Positions 50,976 to 60,588 of a stretch of DNA of 64,000 bases are shown here, piece after piece. Origin of the DNA: CAYOWK01 sp964407665. Lineage in GTDB: Bacteria > Pseudomonadota > Alphaproteobacteria > Caulobacterales > Hyphomonadaceae. Below the pieces are notes generated by a model that saw only the letters and a program-made list of their open reading frames with translations, made no database searches and was not told the origin of the DNA. Every line of letters starts with the position of its first letter. Within the stretch, counting starts at the first letter, position 1. The stretch lies in contig CAYOWK010000005.1 of NCBI GenBank assembly GCA_964407665.1, positions 67,929-131,928 on the forward strand, given 5' to 3'. The position numbers and the translations under genes are program-made.

Positions 50976-51590
50976 ATGACCGATCCAGTCTCATTTGTGC
51001 TGGCCTGCGTGGCGTTGCTGGCCGCGCCCGGGCCTACCAACGCGCTCCTGGCGACGTCTGGCGCAACGGTGGGCGCAAGGCGCTCCATTCCCCTGGTTGT
51101 GGCCGTTATCGCCGGCTACGCGCTGTCCGTTTCTATCGTTGCGTTGGTCCTCGCGCCCATTGTCGACTCGTTGCCCTGGCTGAATGTCGGTTTGCGCCTT
51201 GGGTGCGGAGCATATCTTGGCTGGGCGGCATGGAAGATGTGGGGCGAGGGCGGCGACGCGGGGAATGCTGATTCCGGCAGCAGCCAGCCGCCGGTCGGCG
51301 CTGTCGCCATGCTTGTCGCCACCTTGCTCAATCCCAAGGGGATGGTTGCCGCGCTGGAGATCATCCCGCACTTCAAGGACGGTCGTCCGGTCGAGGCCGC
51401 TCCCTACCTTCTCGCGTTTGCAGGGCTGGTGGCGGCGGCGTCCCTTGTTTGGATCGGTATTGGTGCGGCGCTGAAATCGTCGGCAGGCAGCAAGATCGGC
51501 TCGGGCGTGATGCGCAGGACAGGCGCAGGCGTACTCGGCGTGTTCGGGATTCTGATGGCCGGTTCAGCAGTGCCGGTCGCTATTGGCTGA
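50976..51590 (+). CDS. LysE family transporter
   Basis: A 204-residue inner-membrane exporter with about six helices. The N-terminal LLAAPGPTNALLATSGATVG is the LysE/RhtB signature, and LLNPKGMVAALEIIP the second conserved segment. The family exports amino acids or related small molecules. It is divergent from the GNAT gene and converges on uvrC. Confidence 0.85.
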   Translation: MTDPVSFVLACVALLAAPGPTNALLATSGATVGARRSIPLVVAVIAGYALSVSIVALVLAPIVDSLPWLNVGLRLGCGAYLGWAAWKMWGEGGDAGNADSGSSQPPVGAVAMLVATLLNPKGMVAALEIIPHFKDGRPVEAAPYLLAFAGLVAAASLVWIGIGAALKSSAGSKIGSGVMRRTGAGVLGVFGILMAGSAVPVAIG

Positions 51591-51607
51591 ATCTGGCGAT
51601 CCCTCGC

Positions 51608-53692
51608 TCAGCCGCCCTTCTGGAAATGATCGTAGATGCGCTGCGCCAGCGCCGCGTTCACGCCCTCCACGGTCTGGAGATCGGCCATCGTCGCCCGCGC
51701 AACGCCCTTGGCCGAGCCGAACCGGTGCAGCAGCGCCTTCTTCCGCGAAGCGCCCACCCCGGCGATTTCATCCAGCGGGTTGGTTCCCATCTGCGCCGCC
51801 CGCTTGGCCCGGTGCGTTCCGATCGCCCAGCGGTGCGCCTCATCCCGCAGCCGCTGCATGTAGTATAGCGCCGGATCGTTGGGCGGCAGCTGGAACGGCG
51901 CCCGGCCAGGTCGGAAGAACTGCTCGCGCCCCGCATTCCGGTCGGGACCCTTTGCAATGGCGATCAGGTTCAACTCGCCCGGCGCAAACCCCAGCGCCTC
52001 GACCGTCTCGCGCACCGCCGCCAGCTGCCCCAGCCCGCCGTCGATCAGCACCAGATCCGGCCACGTGTCGGGCTTGAGACCTTCCGGAGCAGGCGAGGCG
52101 ATCCGGGACGTATCTGCATCGGGAGCGGCTTCAGGGGATGACGCAGCCTCCAGTCCCCGCGCCTCCGCCAGCTTCGCCGACAACTCCTCGGCTTCCTTCT
52201 TCAGCCGCGAGAACCTGCGCCGCATCACTTCGCGCATCATGCCGTAGTCGTCGCCCGGTTCGAGGTCGGCGTCCTTGATGTTGAACTTTCGGTACTGCGA
52301 TTTGAGGAACCCCTCCGGCCCCGCCACAACCATCCCGCCCACCATGTTCGTGCCCATGATGTGCGAGTTGTCGTAGACCTCGATCCGCTTCGGCGCGTCC
52401 GGCAGTTCGAACACCTTCTGCACGGCGGCAAGGATACGGGTCTGGCTCTGCGTCTCCGCCAGCCGCCGTCCTAGAGCCTCCCGCGCATTCAGCAGCGCCT
52501 GATCCACCACGCCTCGCTTCTCGCCGCGCTGGGGCGAGCGGATCTCCACCTTGTGACCCGCATGCAGCTCCAGCGCCTCGGAGATCAGCTCGCAATCGGC
52601 AGGCGCCACACTCGTCAGGATCAGCTTCGGCGCCGGGCGGTCATCGTAGAACTGCGCAATGAAGGCGGCGAGCACCTGATCCGGCTCGTCGTCGCGGTCG
52701 TGCTTGGGATAGTAGGCCGTCGCGCCCCAGTTCTGCCCCGCCCGGAAGAAGAAGGCCTGCACGCACGACTGCCCGGCTTCGGAATGAATGCCGAAGACAT
52801 CCGCTTCCACGATTCCCTCGGGATTGATTGTCTGCGAGGCCCTCACCGAAGCCAGCGCACGGATGCGATCGCGCAGGCGCGCCGCCCGCTCGTAGTTCAT
52901 CGCCTCCGCCGCCTCGTCCATCTGGCGCGACAGCGAAGCCTGCAGGTCGACAGCTTCGCCGCGCATGAACTGCTCGGCTTCCCGCACAAGCTCGCCATAG
53001 TCGGCCAGTCCGATGTGTCCGGTGCACGGCGCCGAGCAGCGTCCCATCTGGTGCAGCATGCAGGGCCGCGACCGCGTCGCGTAGATCGAGTCGGTGCAGG
53101 TGCGCAGCAGGAACGCCTTCTGCAGGGTATCGAGGGTGTGGTCGACGGCGCCCGCCGACGCGAAGGGACCGAAATACTGCCCCGTGATCTTCTTGGCGCC
53201 GCGATGCTTCAGCACCTGCGGCGCCTCGTGATCCTCGCGGATCAGGATGTGCGGAAACGACTTGTCGTCCCGCAGGATGATGTTGAAGCGCGGCTTCAGT
53301 TTCTTGATGAGGTTGGCTTCCAGCAGAAGCGCCTCGGTTTCGGAATTCGTGACCACGAACTCCATCGTCCGGGTCAGCGAGATCATCCGGGCGATGCGCT
53401 GCGACTGTCCGCCCATCTTGGCGTAGCTGGAGACCCGGTTCTTGAGGTTCTTGGCCTTGCCCACATAGAGCAGGGCGCCGACCTCGTCGAACATGCGATA
53501 GACGCCGGGCTTTGGCGGCAGGCGTTTCAGGTTGTCCCGGATGACATCCACGCCAGCCAGGCGCGGCCCGCCATCGGCGGCGGCTACGTCGTACGCCTCC
53601 GGCTCGACATCGAGCGTCTCCGGCTCGATGAAGTCGTCCTCCGGCGCATCATCCTCGCCGTCTGTCTCGATATCGGAATCAGGGAGTTCCAT
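51608..53692 (-). CDS. uvrC: Excinuclease ABC subunit C
   Basis: A 694-residue UvrC, the dual-incision nuclease of nucleotide excision repair. GIY-YIG domain at PPKPGVYRMFDEVGALLYVGKAKNL; UVR motif near MDEAAEAMNYERAARLRD; C-terminal RNase H-like domain with VYDNSHIMGTNMVGGMVV, PDLVLIDGGLGQL; and two helix-hairpin-helix motifs at LDEIAGVGASRKKALLHRFG and LQTVEGVNAALAQ. It has an extra acidic N-terminus of about 45 residues. An upstream TTG would add three codons; the ATG at 53692 is used. Confidence 0.96.
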   Translation of the reverse strand: MELPDSDIETDGEDDAPEDDFIEPETLDVEPEAYDVAAADGGPRLAGVDVIRDNLKRLPPKPGVYRMFDEVGALLYVGKAKNLKNRVSSYAKMGGQSQRIARMISLTRTMEFVVTNSETEALLLEANLIKKLKPRFNIILRDDKSFPHILIREDHEAPQVLKHRGAKKITGQYFGPFASAGAVDHTLDTLQKAFLLRTCTDSIYATRSRPCMLHQMGRCSAPCTGHIGLADYGELVREAEQFMRGEAVDLQASLSRQMDEAAEAMNYERAARLRDRIRALASVRASQTINPEGIVEADVFGIHSEAGQSCVQAFFFRAGQNWGATAYYPKHDRDDEPDQVLAAFIAQFYDDRPAPKLILTSVAPADCELISEALELHAGHKVEIRSPQRGEKRGVVDQALLNAREALGRRLAETQSQTRILAAVQKVFELPDAPKRIEVYDNSHIMGTNMVGGMVVAGPEGFLKSQYRKFNIKDADLEPGDDYGMMREVMRRRFSRLKKEAEELSAKLAEARGLEAASSPEAAPDADTSRIASPAPEGLKPDTWPDLVLIDGGLGQLAAVRETVEALGFAPGELNLIAIAKGPDRNAGREQFFRPGRAPFQLPPNDPALYYMQRLRDEAHRWAIGTHRAKRAAQMGTNPLDEIAGVGASRKKALLHRFGSAKGVARATMADLQTVEGVNAALAQRIYDHFQKGG

Positions 53693-53888
53693 CGAACCCA
53701 AGATAGGGCGGGCAGCGCCCCAGCAAAAGCCGTAACCGCTACATCAGGAAACCGGACAATTGCGAGGGTCAGGGGGGCCGCGAGGGATCGATGCGGCCGG
53801 CAGAGCGCTATTTGCCCCGCTGGCACGCATCGCTGTTCGCACGCCCAGACTCACAGTCAGATACCCTTGTCCAAGGGGAGCGCGCGTC

Positions 53889-54200
53889 ATGTCGAAAGTC
53901 ATCATCACTTACCGTCTCAAGCCCGGCGTCACAAAGGACGCCTTTGAAACCTGGGTGCGCGATCGTGACCAGCCGACGATGCGCGGGCTGAACCGCGTGC
54001 AGTCCTTCAATACTTACCGGGTGGAAGGGCCGCTTTTCCCGGATGGCGCGGCGACACCGCAGTACATCGAGATGTTCGACATCCCCGACCTCGCCGGCTT
54101 CGGCTCGGAGGATGTTCCCGGCGCTGTGGTGCAGGGCATCATGGGCGAGTTCATGGGGCAGGTCGAAGCCGTCGAATTCCTCGTCGCCGAGGACGTCTAG
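53889..54200 (+). CDS. REDY/HapK-like protein
   Basis: A 103-residue single-domain protein: IITYRLKPGVTKDAFETWVR, LNRVQSFNTYRVEG, PQYIEMFDIPDLAGF, a dimeric ferredoxin-like fold as in HapK/RedY of prodigiosin and hapalindole clusters. No biosynthetic genes are nearby, so it is probably a general stress or monooxygenase-like member. GGGGAGCG precedes the ATG. It converges on the desaturase gene with six bases between. Confidence 0.75.
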   Translation: MSKVIITYRLKPGVTKDAFETWVRDRDQPTMRGLNRVQSFNTYRVEGPLFPDGAATPQYIEMFDIPDLAGFGSEDVPGAVVQGIMGEFMGQVEAVEFLVAEDV

Positions 54201-54206
54201 ACCCGC

Positions 54207-55142
54207 TCAGGCCGCAAGAGCCTTCGGCGCGGCGATGGACAGAACCTCGCCGTAGCTGCGGGCAATGCGCATCCGGCCGCCATGACCCTTCGCTATCAGA
54301 GTGCGATGGAGCAGGGGCAGGTTGTAGCACGGCACGTACATGAACATGTGGTGCTCGGCGTGGTAGTGCACCCAGAATGGCGCGATCAGCAGCCGTTCGA
54401 CGGGGTTCGCCAGCGTCGTGCGCGCATGCGTGAAGGGATCGTCCGTGGTCTCCACCATCGCATGCTCGGCGATGTTCCGCAGCCGCGTCACCAGCGGCAG
54501 CCACGTCGCCATCGGTACGATCCATAGCGCTGGCCATACCCACCAGTAGCCCATCGCGACAGAACCCGCGATGAATGCGCCGTTGAGGATCCAGAACCTG
54601 CGGCCGGGACGGTCAGCCACGCGCGGCGGTCTCGACGGTTTGCCGCCGAGGCGCTCCAGCGCGGGCGCAATGCGCTGCTTGAAGAATGTCTGCCCCGTCA
54701 GGTCGCGCACGATCTTCCGGTGCAGCGATGAGCGGGTGATGGGGAAGGGCGCCGACAGCCCTTTGTCCGGGTCTTCCGGTTGCTCGGTGAACTTGTGGTG
54801 CTTGAGGTGATAGGGGCGATAGCGCTTCAGGCTGCCGCCGATCGGTCCGCCGCACAGCCACTCGGCCATCCAGTCATTGAGCTTCGCATCCGGATGCAGT
54901 CCGCCATGCGCCGCATCGTGTTCGAGGATCGCGAGCCCCAGCTGCCGCGCCCCGATCAGCATCACGGCCAGCACATAGGTCAGTGGGTTGGGGTAGGCGA
55001 TGAACAGCGCGCCCGCCCCTATGATGACGCCCCACGCAAACGCCACACAGGCCGGCCCCTTCCACAAACTGTGCTGCGATATCCGCGCCCATTCCTCGGG
55101 CGTGAAGATGGTCTTCGGGTCGATACGGGCGACGGCTGGCAT
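54207..55142 (-). CDS. Fatty acid desaturase family protein
   Basis: A 311-residue membrane di-iron desaturase. The three histidine boxes are present: HDAAHGG, HLKHHKF, and HYHAEHH, with membrane helices between. It inserts a double bond or hydroxylates lipid or carotenoid chains. The ATG at 55142 (MPAVARIDPKTIFT) is preferred over 55178. The His-box spacing resembles the alkane/omega-3-type desaturases. Regiospecificity is not readable. Confidence 0.87.
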   Translation of the reverse strand: MPAVARIDPKTIFTPEEWARISQHSLWKGPACVAFAWGVIIGAGALFIAYPNPLTYVLAVMLIGARQLGLAILEHDAAHGGLHPDAKLNDWMAEWLCGGPIGGSLKRYRPYHLKHHKFTEQPEDPDKGLSAPFPITRSSLHRKIVRDLTGQTFFKQRIAPALERLGGKPSRPPRVADRPGRRFWILNGAFIAGSVAMGYWWVWPALWIVPMATWLPLVTRLRNIAEHAMVETTDDPFTHARTTLANPVERLLIAPFWVHYHAEHHMFMYVPCYNLPLLHRTLIAKGHGGRMRIARSYGEVLSIAAPKALAA

Positions 55143-55276
55143 GAACAGCACGCTACCAGCCCCGACAGTCGCATGCACATGATTTCCGTTTACGTTAGGT
55201 AAGGGCTGGCGCGCGCCGCGGGCAGGGGTAGGGTCCGCCCAAGCGACTCAAGACACGACAAACGGGAGACGACGCC

Positions 55277-56542
55277 ATGGTTCGCATCAAGGGCTGGCTG
55301 CTTGCTGGCGCCGCCTCATTCGCACTGGCCGCCTGCGGCCCCACCGAAACCGCCGAAGCCCCGGCTCCCGAAGCGCCTGCGGCGCCTGCCGTCGCCCTGG
55401 ACCTCACGCCCGACCCCGCAGACGGAGATGGCGGCGTCAGCGCCTTCTACTCCGACCCGGTTCCGGCGGGCGACCTCAAGCCCGGCCAGTTCATCCGCAG
55501 CGAAATCCTGGAGCCCGAAAAGGCGCTCGCCGAGGCCGGTCAGGCCTATCGCATGATGTATGTGTCAACGGATGGCATCGAAGGCTCCAAGCCCGTTCTG
55601 GTCTCGGGCGCGATCTTCCTGCCGAAGGGCGAGGCGCCCGCCGGCGGCTGGCCTCTGATGGCCTGGGCGCACGGCACGGTCGGCGTCGCAGACGTCTGCG
55701 CGCCGTCCAACAATCCGCGCTCCGAGCGCGACACCAAATACCTCAACCACTGGCTCAGCCAGGGCTATGCCGTCGTCGCCTCCGACTATCAGGGCCTCGG
55801 CGCGCCTGGCGGCCACCCCTATCTCGCAACACGTCCCGCCGCCTGGTCGGTGCTGGACGCCATTCGCGCCGTGCAGGCCGGCGACATGCCGGTGACCGAC
55901 GCGGTCGTCCTCGTCGGCCAGAGCCAGGGCGGCGGCGCCGCCTTCGCCACAGCCGCCATGGCCGAAAGCTACGCCCCGGAACTCGACATCCGCGGCACGG
56001 TCGCCACCGGCACGCCCTACTTCACCCCCACATCCGCGCCCGCCACCCGCGATCCCGACGCGGTCAGCGGCGTGCTGTCCTATTCGATCCTGATCCTCGA
56101 TCTGGTCCGCCAGGCCGACCCTGCGTTCGACCCGTCTGCCTATCTCTCCCCCGAAGGCCAGAAGCTCTACGACATGTCCCGCACGGGCTGCCTCGGTCCG
56201 ATGTGGCAGACCATCGAGGCGGAAGGCATCTCGCAGAACAAGGCGTTCAAGGTTGATCCCGCGCCCGTCACCGCCAACTTCTACAACCTGATGTCCTACG
56301 ACACGCTGAAGGTGAAGGGCCCCGTTTTCATGGGCGCGGGCGGCAAGGACGGCGACGTGCCTCCCGCCGGCCAGGAGCGCCTCTTCAAGGACGCCTGCGC
56401 CGCCGGCAGCACGATCCAGTTCAAGATCTACCCCGACCTGGACCACTCCGGCACGGTCAACGGCTCACTGGCGGACTCCACACCCTTCGTGGCCAAGGCC
56501 TTCGCGGGCGAGGCGATCCCGGGCAACTGCCCGGCGCCGTAA
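55277..56542 (+). CDS. Alpha/beta hydrolase lipoprotein, secretory lipase family
   Basis: A 421-residue exported lipoprotein (signal peptide with lipobox FALAAC). The lipase core has the oxyanion region AWAHGTVG, nucleophile elbow GQSQGGG, and acid/base candidates in GGKDGDVPP and PDLDHSG. Residues 25-55 are Pro/Ala/Glu-rich, a linker to the membrane. Family members degrade triglycerides or other esters at the cell surface. A GGGAGA site precedes the ATG. Confidence 0.87.
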   Translation: MVRIKGWLLAGAASFALAACGPTETAEAPAPEAPAAPAVALDLTPDPADGDGGVSAFYSDPVPAGDLKPGQFIRSEILEPEKALAEAGQAYRMMYVSTDGIEGSKPVLVSGAIFLPKGEAPAGGWPLMAWAHGTVGVADVCAPSNNPRSERDTKYLNHWLSQGYAVVASDYQGLGAPGGHPYLATRPAAWSVLDAIRAVQAGDMPVTDAVVLVGQSQGGGAAFATAAMAESYAPELDIRGTVATGTPYFTPTSAPATRDPDAVSGVLSYSILILDLVRQADPAFDPSAYLSPEGQKLYDMSRTGCLGPMWQTIEAEGISQNKAFKVDPAPVTANFYNLMSYDTLKVKGPVFMGAGGKDGDVPPAGQERLFKDACAAGSTIQFKIYPDLDHSGTVNGSLADSTPFVAKAFAGEAIPGNCPAP

Positions 56543-56606
56543 ACTCCGCGACTCTGGCGTCGCCAACCCTGCTTCTGATAGAAGCGTCCAGGGTGGGGAG
56601 GGAGTC

Positions 56607-57197
56607 ATGGGGTCACTCTGGTTCGGCATGGTTCCGCCTTTGATTTCGGCCATTCTCACTTACGGGATTTGGTCTGCAGCAAACCAGGTCCGCCGAAGAC
56701 GTCCAGCGCTGGCCGACACGGACGCTTTGCAAGCCCCATGGCCGCTGGTGGTTCCGGGCTGGTTAGGGCTTGCTGTGTTCGGTGGCTTCTCAATCTGGCT
56801 GCTGTACGACTTCGTCGCATCTGGCGCTGAGCAGGCAGAACTGCTCCTGTTCTCAATCTGCGGTCTGCTTTTTGCCGCGCTGAGTGCAGCTTATGTGGCG
56901 GCAATTGCCATCGAACGACATCAGTTTCTACCCGGCGGAATCAGGGTCCATGTGTGGGGGCGCGACAGCGTGAGAGTGATGTGGCGCGACATCGTCAATA
57001 TCCACTACGAACGTATCATGCGCCGGTTTCGCATCCAGATGGCTGACGGCAGAGTCGTGCGGATATCGACACACCTGACGAACCTCCAACGGTTCTCCAG
57101 CGAAGTTCTCGCCTGCGGGGATCACCTGACAGTTTCGGCAGAAGCTCGCGAATGGCTTGAGAGCGCTGCCTTTGGGAACGTGCCGGCTTACCCGTAG
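56607..57197 (+). CDS. Hypothetical membrane protein
   Basis: A 196-residue protein with three membrane helices (about residues 5-25, 45-70 and 78-100), followed by a soluble C-terminal domain containing VWGRDSVRVMWRDIVNIHYE, a PH-like pattern seen in YdbT/bPH-type membrane proteins. GGGAGGGAG lies upstream of the ATG. It sits between the lipase and fbp genes on the same strand. No catalytic motif. Confidence 0.7.
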   Translation: MGSLWFGMVPPLISAILTYGIWSAANQVRRRRPALADTDALQAPWPLVVPGWLGLAVFGGFSIWLLYDFVASGAEQAELLLFSICGLLFAALSAAYVAAIAIERHQFLPGGIRVHVWGRDSVRVMWRDIVNIHYERIMRRFRIQMADGRVVRISTHLTNLQRFSSEVLACGDHLTVSAEAREWLESAAFGNVPAYP

Positions 57198-57274
57198 AGC
57201 GGCCCGGTCTGTGCATCTCCCCGCATAGCCGCTAAGGAGCGGTGAGACACGATTCAACTACCACGGGATCTTCC

Positions 57275-58255
57275 ATGACGATGCGCACGCTCCGCGAGTA
57301 CCTGCACGATCCGGCAGGCGATGGCGTGCCTGCGCCCCGTGATCTGGCGACCCTGATCGAGGCGATCTCGGATTCCTGCCGCACCATCGGCTACCTCGTC
57401 TCGCGCGGAGCCCTTGCGGGCGTCCTCGGCACAGCCGGTACCGGCAACGTGCAGGGCGAGGAGCAGAAACAGCTCGACGTCCTGGCCAACGACGAAATGA
57501 AAGCCATGGCGAAAGCCTGCGGCGTCGTCGCGGGCGTCGCCTCCGAGGAGGAAGACGATGCGGTGATGCTCGAGCCCGGCGCGCCCTACCTGCTGCTGTT
57601 CGACCCCCTCGACGGCTCGTCCAACATCGACGTCAACGTCTCCATCGGCACCATCTTCTCGATCCTGCCCGCGATTGCAGGCGAGGGCGCAGCGCCCTTC
57701 CTGCAGCCGGGCCGCAAGCAGGTCGCCGCCGGCTACGCCGTCTATGGCCCGCAGACCACGCTGGTCCTCACGCTCGGCAAGGGCGTCGCGGCCTTCACCA
57801 TGGACCCGCCGACCGGCCAGTGGATCGAGACGACTGCCTCCGTGCGCGTGCCCGCCGCCACGAAGGAATTCGCGATCAACATGTCGAACATGCGCCACTG
57901 GGCAGACCCGGTGCGCGCCTATGTCGACGACTGCCTCGCCGGAAAGACCGGCCCGCGCGGCAAGGACTTCAACATGCGCTGGATCGCCTCGATGGTGGCG
58001 GACGTTCACCGCGTCCTCTCGCGCGGCGGCGTCTTCATGTATCCGTGGGACAAGCGCGACCCCGACAAGCCCGGCAAGCTCCGCCTCATGTACGAAGCCA
58101 ACCCGATGAGCCTGCTGGTCGAACAGGCCGGCGGCGGCGCCTTCGACGGCAAACAGGACATCCTCGACATCCAGCCCGAAAAACTTCACCAGCGGGTTTC
58201 GGTGATGCTCGGCTCGAAGGAAGAGGTCGACGTCCTCAAGGCCCTCCACGCCTGA
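57275..58255 (+). CDS. fbp: Fructose-1,6-bisphosphatase, class I
   Basis: A 326-residue gluconeogenic phosphatase that hydrolyses fructose-1,6-bisphosphate. The metal and substrate motif LLLFDPLDGSSNIDVNVSIG is intact, preceded by GVASEEEDD, and the C-terminal GKLRLMYEANPMSLLVEQAGG binds the sugar phosphate. The ATG at 57275 starts MTMRTLREYLHD; a GTG at 57242 is in frame but unsupported. Confidence 0.95.
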   Translation: MTMRTLREYLHDPAGDGVPAPRDLATLIEAISDSCRTIGYLVSRGALAGVLGTAGTGNVQGEEQKQLDVLANDEMKAMAKACGVVAGVASEEEDDAVMLEPGAPYLLLFDPLDGSSNIDVNVSIGTIFSILPAIAGEGAAPFLQPGRKQVAAGYAVYGPQTTLVLTLGKGVAAFTMDPPTGQWIETTASVRVPAATKEFAINMSNMRHWADPVRAYVDDCLAGKTGPRGKDFNMRWIASMVADVHRVLSRGGVFMYPWDKRDPDKPGKLRLMYEANPMSLLVEQAGGGAFDGKQDILDIQPEKLHQRVSVMLGSKEEVDVLKALHA

Positions 58256-58283
58256 GGTCCCGCCCTGCGCTGACACCAACTGC

Positions 58284-58393
58284 TGTCATTCCGGGCAAGG
58301 ACCAAAGGTCCTCCGACCCGGAACCCAGACTTCCTCGAGGGCCGCAGGCCGTACTGGATTCCAGATAGCCGCTGCGCGGCTTCCGGAATGACA
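58284..58393 (+). repeat. 110-bp palindromic dispersed repeat, copy 2
   Basis: Ends TGTCATTCCGG and CCGGAATGACA; internal GGACC-AAA-GGTCC. The right-hand hairpin reads AGCCG-CTGCG-CGGCT, with stem bases different from copies 1 and 3 but still paired. Confidence 0.9.
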
Positions 58394-58425
58394 TCGCCGG
58401 ACCAGCTACCGGCCAAAAAGAAAGT

Positions 58426-58535
58426 TGTCATTCCGGGCAAGGACCGAAGGTCCGCCGACCCGGAATCCAGACTCCCTCCAGGACCGCAGACCGTACTGGA
58501 TTCCGGATAGTTGCTGCGCAACTTCCGGAATGACA
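58426..58535 (+). repeat. 110-bp palindromic dispersed repeat, copy 3
   Basis: Same length and ends as copies 1 and 2, in tandem with copy 2. The right-hand hairpin reads AGTTG-CTGCG-CAACT. Inner GGACC-GAA-GGTCC. Confidence 0.9.
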
Positions 58536-58568
58536 TTGAGGCGCCCACACAACCGGGCTGTCGGGTGT

Positions 58569-60479
58569 CTAACCGTCCGACAGAACCACGATCTTGTCGC
58601 CGGGCTGGAACGTCAGCAGCGCCGACTTCGGCGGGTTCAGCACCACGCCGCCCAGCCGCCGTTCGCGCGCCGTCTCCCCGCGCGGCTGCAGATAGCCGAA
58701 CGCCGCCTCCCCACGCGCCCGCGCCGCCGCCACAACGGTATGGAAGTTCACCGGCTCGCCCGCCGGCACATAGGACTCCGCCGGCCGCATGTAGACCTCG
58801 CAGCCGTCGTCATCGAGGATCTCGCGGAAGATCTCCGCGATGTGCCGCGTTTCCGACGCCTGCGCCAGCATCATGCTCACCAGCTTGTTGGACACCACGA
58901 AATCATCCGCCTGCGCCACCTCCGCCAGCTCGCGGTTGCGCACATCCGTCATCTCCGACACCACGCTGATATGCCGCCCGGAGCGTTCCGCGATCCGGCG
59001 CAGGTGGAGCAGCGTCACCAGCGTCTGCGTGTCCGCCGCATCCGCCGACATCACGTCGGTGTCGGCCAGCACGATCACCCGGTCATAGGTCTCGGGCTCG
59101 AGCGCCTCCAGGGCCGAAGGCCGGCTGGTGTCGCACACCAGATGGCGCAGCGTCACGTCGCGCGCAGGGCGGGGCAGCTCCGTCACCTCGCGCTCGAACG
59201 CCGGCGTGGACGCTGCTATCAACAGCTCCGATCCCGGCGCCATGCCGCGCGAGAGTTCGGACACGATCATGGGCGCCCGCCGGTTCCAGTCCAGCAGCAG
59301 CGTCCGCTCCGCCTTGCGCGCAATCTTCTCCGCCTGGCGAATGGCGTCCGTCCGCACGGCGTTCTCGGCCGGCGGCGCGAACCGGATCGACCCCCGGTCC
59401 TTCGCGATCAGTACCAGCTGAGCGCCAACCGGAATGATCGTGTCGGATGCGGGGTTGAGGCTCACCACCCCTTCGGCGCTGCACACCCCGATGAGCGTCG
59501 AGGTCTCGAATGCGTGCATCGCCCCCCCGAATGGCCAGCCCGCCACCTGCGGAACCTCCTGCAGGTAGATCTCTGACCCCTCGAAATCGAGCAGCTCCGA
59601 ATAGACGCCGCTTAGCCCCGACTGCCGGCTGGTGTGGACGATGATCCGCGAGATCAGGTCGTCCGCCAGCACCAGCTGCACCTCCTCGCCGCCCACAGTC
59701 TTCGCAATCTCGGCGTTGCGGGCGTTCCGGAACTCGGCCGCGATCTGGTAGGGCGCAGGTCTCCGCGCCGGATCATGCACGATTGCGATGATGCTCTTGA
59801 TCACCTGGCTGTCCGGGTCCGCCGCCTCGGGCGACAGGATGATCACCGACCGCGACTCCGCGATGTTGATCATCGCCAGATCCTGAAGGTCTGACGTCAC
59901 CCCGTTGCGGCAGATGATGCGGACATTGCGCGGCGGCTTCACATTGCGCGCGATCTCGTCCTCCATCGCCACCTTGTCCATGGCCGCCATGATGACGATC
60001 GAACACTTGCTGTCCGCTGTCGCCACGACCAGCTGCTGCAGGATGTCGAAGATCGAGGGCGACCAGTTCAGGATCACGCGATGCCCCGTCTCCAGCACGT
60101 TGGAGCGGCCCTTGCGCAGCTCCTCCAGCTTCTCCTGCACGCCCGCGCTCATCAGACCGATCAGCGCCGACACCACGAATATGCCCCACAGCGTCACCAC
60201 CAGCATGATCAGCCGGAAGCCCCAGCCGACATCGCCGCCCAGCGTGCCGGGATCGATGGCGCGCATCGCCGCTTCCCAGACGCCCTCGACGAAATCGACC
60301 GGCTCGGCCCCTTCCTGCCGGATGCCCGTGAACACCAGGACCAGCGCCGCCACACTGACCACGATCAGCGTCAGCACCGTCAGCCAGCCGATCACGGCGA
60401 TGACGCCGGCCGACATTGTGCGGTCGAACTCGTAGCGAAGCCGCTCGGCCAGAGAGGGCCGTCCCGCCTTGTTGCTCAT
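58569..60479 (-). CDS. CASTOR/POLLUX-like ion channel protein
   Basis: A 636-residue membrane protein: two hydrophobic segments near the N-terminus (residues 25-52 and 82-112, VIAVIGWLTVLTLIVVSVAA and FRLIMLVVTLWGIFVVSAL), then a long cytosolic part with Rossmann-type RCK-like domains (VILNWSPSIFDILQQLV, VIMAAMDK, and SIIAIVHDP). The sequence follows the bacterial CASTOR/POLLUX-related family, potassium- or calcium-permeable channels with regulatory nucleotide-binding domains. The start at 60479 (MSNKAGRPSLAERLRYEFD) matches the family N-terminus. Ion selectivity cannot be read. Confidence 0.82.
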   Translation of the reverse strand: MSNKAGRPSLAERLRYEFDRTMSAGVIAVIGWLTVLTLIVVSVAALVLVFTGIRQEGAEPVDFVEGVWEAAMRAIDPGTLGGDVGWGFRLIMLVVTLWGIFVVSALIGLMSAGVQEKLEELRKGRSNVLETGHRVILNWSPSIFDILQQLVVATADSKCSIVIMAAMDKVAMEDEIARNVKPPRNVRIICRNGVTSDLQDLAMINIAESRSVIILSPEAADPDSQVIKSIIAIVHDPARRPAPYQIAAEFRNARNAEIAKTVGGEEVQLVLADDLISRIIVHTSRQSGLSGVYSELLDFEGSEIYLQEVPQVAGWPFGGAMHAFETSTLIGVCSAEGVVSLNPASDTIIPVGAQLVLIAKDRGSIRFAPPAENAVRTDAIRQAEKIARKAERTLLLDWNRRAPMIVSELSRGMAPGSELLIAASTPAFEREVTELPRPARDVTLRHLVCDTSRPSALEALEPETYDRVIVLADTDVMSADAADTQTLVTLLHLRRIAERSGRHISVVSEMTDVRNRELAEVAQADDFVVSNKLVSMMLAQASETRHIAEIFREILDDDGCEVYMRPAESYVPAGEPVNFHTVVAAARARGEAAFGYLQPRGETARERRLGGVVLNPPKSALLTFQPGDKIVVLSDG

Positions 60480-60588
60480 CGTGCAGTCCCCGGATGCAGC
60501 GGTCCGAATCCGGCCCCGCCGCTGAGCGGCCAGCTTTGGTCGCGAGCAGCGCGCGCCGCAAGGGGAGGCCTGCGCCCGACCTGAAAAA

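Larger units (their letters stand above)
58256..58568. other. 313-bp intergenic region with two palindromic repeats
   Basis: Lies between convergent genes and is almost filled by two 110-bp repeats (58284-58393 and 58426-58535). No other element seen. Confidence 0.7.
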
